Below are positions 61,696-64,000 of a DNA stretch of 64,000 bases, piece by piece. Each line of letters begins with the position of its first letter. Position 1 is the stretch's first letter. Origin of the DNA: Niallia nealsonii (GTDB taxonomy: Bacteria > Bacillota > Bacilli > Bacillales > Cytobacillaceae); contig NZ_PISE01000019.1 in NCBI RefSeq assembly GCF_002835805.1, positions 1-64,000 on the forward strand, read 5' to 3'. The notes under the pieces were generated by a model that had not been told where the DNA came from, ran no database searches, and saw only the letters and a list, made by a program, of their open reading frames with translations. The position numbers were made by a program, and so were the translations under genes.

Positions 61696-62922
61696 CTACA
61701 TGGAAAGAATAGTTTCAATCAGGACATTTACCCCTTTTTCGCAGTCTCCCCAACTCGTAAGTTCGTCTTCGCAATGGCTTTTTCCATCTACGCTTGGGAC
61801 AAAAAGCATAGCGGTTGGAATATATTTAGCGATAAATTGAGCATCGTGGCCTGCTCCGCTATCCATTCGTTTATAGGAATATCCAAGGTTTGCAGCTGAT
61901 TTTTCTAAGGAAGTGCAAAGTTTTTGATCGAATAGAACGGTGTCCCTATCCCAGAGCTTGGTTACTTTGATTTCGCAGCCTTCATTATTTTCTATTTGTG
62001 AAAGACCTTGAATAATTTTTTCTACTTGTTTAATAACACCCGCTTCCTTATGTCTAGATTCAATTGTAAACACAACTTTATTCGGAATAACAGTATGGAT
62101 ATTTGGAAGGACATTGAATCTTCCCATCGTATAAACCAACGCCTTATCAAGTTTGTTCAGCCTGTTCCGAGCTTCTGCAATAATATTATTGGATGCAAAA
62201 AGGGCATCTTTTCTCATTTTCATTGGGGTAGTTCCTGCATGGTCGGACACACCGGTTACTTCAATTTCATAACTGCACATGCCGATTACACTTTCGACCA
62301 CCCCAATCTTTACATGTTTGTTTTCCAAAATCGGACCTTGTTCTATATGTAATTCTAATAAAGCAGTCGCTTCTTTCAAACGGTTTTCTTCGCTGCCATT
62401 ATAACCAATTGCACTTAAAGCTTCTTCAAAAGTGATACCATCGACATCTTTCACTTTCATCATCTTATCTTTTTCAAATTTCCCTGATAATACCCCTGAA
62501 GACATCATAACCGGTTCAAATCTTGCTCCCTCTTCATTGGTAAAAGCAACAACGGTAAGGGGAAGACGTGGTTTAATGTTGTTTTCCACTAATGTACGAG
62601 CTACCTCCATGCCAGCAGCTACTCCCAATACGCCGTCAAAACGTCCACCTTTTTTGACAGTATCTAAATGTGATCCGATTACAATTGGATCCTTATTTTC
62701 TTGTCCTTCCAAAGTGGCATAGATATTCCCCATATCATCTACCTTAATAGCCATTCCCAGTTCTTCGCAAAAAGAGCAAAAGAAATCTCTGGCTGCTTTA
62801 TCTTCTTCTGACAGAGACAACCGGGTAACACCATTTTTTTCTGTTCGGCCAAAGTCAGCAAATTTCTCTAATGTATCTTTTAATTTTTCCCCATTTACGA
62901 GTACCATTTGTTTTTCCATCAT
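61696..62922 (-). CDS. M20 family Zn-dependent hydrolase (N-carbamoyl-L-amino acid / allantoate amidohydrolase type)
   Basis: The 408-aa enzyme shows the HyuC/AllC pattern: SHLDTVKKGGRFDGVLGVAA (metal ligands), FTNEEGARF (Glu-Glu), LELHIEQGPIL, VSDHAGTTPMKMRKDAL (dimer lid), MDSGAGHDAQFIA and SVDGKSHCEDE with the last metal His. Enzymes of this group hydrolyse N-carbamoyl amino acids, allantoate or ureidoglycine and feed nitrogen recovery. GAGGAG lies 8 nt before the first of two ATGs. It is followed upstream by an amidase gene in the same direction. Confidence 0.92.
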   Translation of the reverse strand: MMEKQMVLVNGEKLKDTLEKFADFGRTEKNGVTRLSLSEEDKAARDFFCSFCEELGMAIKVDDMGNIYATLEGQENKDPIVIGSHLDTVKKGGRFDGVLGVAAGMEVARTLVENNIKPRLPLTVVAFTNEEGARFEPVMMSSGVLSGKFEKDKMMKVKDVDGITFEEALSAIGYNGSEENRLKEATALLELHIEQGPILENKHVKIGVVESVIGMCSYEIEVTGVSDHAGTTPMKMRKDALFASNNIIAEARNRLNKLDKALVYTMGRFNVLPNIHTVIPNKVVFTIESRHKEAGVIKQVEKIIQGLSQIENNEGCEIKVTKLWDRDTVLFDQKLCTSLEKSAANLGYSYKRMDSGAGHDAQFIAKYIPTAMLFVPSVDGKSHCEDELTSWGDCEKGVNVLIETILSM

Positions 62923-63027
62923 TATTTGCTCCTCTCTAGCAATCCATTATTCATCCATTTTTTTGCAGCAGCAACCCAAATAAGCAAAACGGATTTTCCA
63001 TTATGACAGTCTGCTGTATCGGCAGTA

Positions 63028-64000
63028 TTATAGCGTAATATTTTCTGTCTTATAAGCAGTATTTTTTTCTAAATAAGACACCCAATTTGTAGAGTTTTCA
63101 TATACTTCAGCGATATTTAAGATTTTTCCGTCATCATACGGCTTGCCAATTAATTGGAATCCTACCGGCATTTTTTCTTCCGTAAAACCGCATGGAACGC
63201 TGATAACAGGAAATCCTAGTAAATTTCCGAGCGGGGTCTTTCCTAATGTGAAAATATTATTCAATGATTCTTCTGGCGGGATGCTGCCAATATCAAAAGG
63301 CGGGGTTGTATTTGTTGGTGTAAAAAGAACATCCAGTCCCTTCTGAGCCATTTTCTCTAATACGTGCCTGATAAAACGTTTGCGGGTGTTTCTAGCTCTG
63401 ATATATTCGGTGGCAGGAATACTATGCCCTAAACTCAGACGATAGGCAGTATCTTTTCCATATAGTTCAGGTGTTTTTGCAAAATTCTCCTCGTGGAATG
63501 TATAAGCCTCTGATTTGGAAATCATTTTTTGTGCTTCAATCGCCTCTTTCAAATCTTGGAGCTTAATAGCCACTATTTCTGCACCTAGTTCCTTTAATCG
63601 CAGCATTGCCGCATCCACCACATTTTTCATTTCAAGATTCATATTTTCAAAAAAGTACTCTTCACATACACCTATTCTAACCCCATGCAAATCTGTCATT
63701 TCCGCATCTAAATCAATAAGATTGACATTTTCCGGATCAGCCATGATTCGCAGCATCATTCGGCTGTCTGCTACTGTTCTCGTCATTGGGCCGATGTGAT
63801 CAAGTGTCCAGCTTAATGGTGTACATCCATCTGTATGAACTAGATTATATGTTGGCTTTAAGCCGACAATACCGCAAAGTGCAGCAGGCAGGCGAATGGA
63901 GCCGCCTGTATCTGTTCCAACCGCTCCAAATGCTGTCCCTGCTGCTACTGCAACAGCAGAACCGCCGCTCGAGCCACCCGGTATTTTTTTGATATTCCAT
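63028..64000 (-). CDS. Amidase signature family enzyme, 5' end beyond the window
   Basis: The reading frame is open from the window edge to the stop at 63028 (about 323 codons). It shows the glycine/serine signature PGGSSGGSAVAVAAG with the cis-Ser, and GTDTGGSIRLPAALCGIVG with the nucleophile Ser. HIGPMTRTVADS and a late VPCGFTEEKMPVGFQLIGKP, the typical AS-family C-terminal element, follow. It hydrolyses an amide of unknown identity. Together with the adjacent carbamoyl-type hydrolase it suggests nitrogen salvage. The ATG at 63786 is internal and not the start. Confidence 0.93.
   Translation of the reverse strand, partial: WNIKKIPGGSSGGSAVAVAAGTAFGAVGTDTGGSIRLPAALCGIVGLKPTYNLVHTDGCTPLSWTLDHIGPMTRTVADSRMMLRIMADPENVNLIDLDAEMTDLHGVRIGVCEEYFFENMNLEMKNVVDAAMLRLKELGAEIVAIKLQDLKEAIEAQKMISKSEAYTFHEENFAKTPELYGKDTAYRLSLGHSIPATEYIRARNTRKRFIRHVLEKMAQKGLDVLFTPTNTTPPFDIGSIPPEESLNNIFTLGKTPLGNLLGFPVISVPCGFTEEKMPVGFQLIGKPYDDGKILNIAEVYENSTNWVSYLEKNTAYKTENITL

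Overview
The window looks like a chromosomal segment of an endospore-forming, low-GC member of the Bacillaceae. The signs are A/T-rich intergenic DNA, strong AGGAGG-type ribosome binding sites, an SspH-type spore protein, a YjcZ-type glycine/tyrosine-rich sporulation peptide, T-box leaders, and apparent Fur, CcpA (cre), TnrA/GlnR and SigD-like sites. It carries PEP carboxylase and controls trp with tandem tRNA-Trp T-boxes. Both features differ from Bacillus subtilis (which uses TRAP for trp) and resemble the B. cereus or Niallia/B. circulans side of the family. The species cannot be fixed from sequence alone. No rRNA, tRNA, CRISPR array, prophage or intact IS element was seen.

Layout. 1-8 kb: a c-di-GMP-I riboswitch controlling a secreted TIM-barrel-like protein, a luciferase-type flavin oxidoreductase, a metallophosphatase lacking its usual second domain, a MerR/coiled-coil protein, a Cof-type HAD phosphatase and a thioredoxin-like protein. 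8-16 kb: PEP carboxylase, small proteins including one behind a promoter with an embedded Fur box, a YitT-type membrane protein, an Lrp regulator, a HAD phosphatase and an RlmI-type rRNA methyltransferase. 16-22 kb: a decaying accessory region with a ROK regulator, an MFS transporter, two related sugar O-acetyltransferases, a VOC protein, remnants of ClpP, of a HAD protein (two copies) and of a sigma factor, and repeated ROK-type operators. 22-37 kb: HNH protein, YitT-type protein, AEC transporter, proBA behind a T-box, HAD phosphatase, DMT exporter, amino-acid-type chemoreceptor, a Fur-boxed ABC exporter, an M20 amidohydrolase and a GNAT enzyme.

37-44 kb: a complete trpEGDCFBA operon behind a near-consensus promoter and two tandem T-boxes, both reading UGG. 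44-55 kb: MOSC protein, MFS drug transporter, fruRKA with a cre site inside its promoter, a DEDDh exonuclease and GlnD-like nucleotidyltransferase pair, and an ammonium transporter with a consensus TnrA/GlnR site. 55-64 kb: YjcZ peptide, thiMDE behind a TPP riboswitch, a permease / TIGR03943 / COG0523 metallochaperone cluster, SspH, and an M20 N-carbamoyl-type hydrolase next to an amidase cut by the window edge.

Three families of non-coding dispersed repeats lie between genes. One is found in or beside terminators with terminator-arm duplications. One is MITE-like with terminal inverted repeats and a GC-rich core. One is a two-hairpin element abutting gene 3' ends. The most unusual points are the c-di-GMP switch on an unassigned secreted protein, the Fur-boxed small protein, the terminator-associated repeat, the ROK operator set in a decaying duplicated cassette, and the GlnD-like/exonuclease pair beside a PII-less ammonium transporter.
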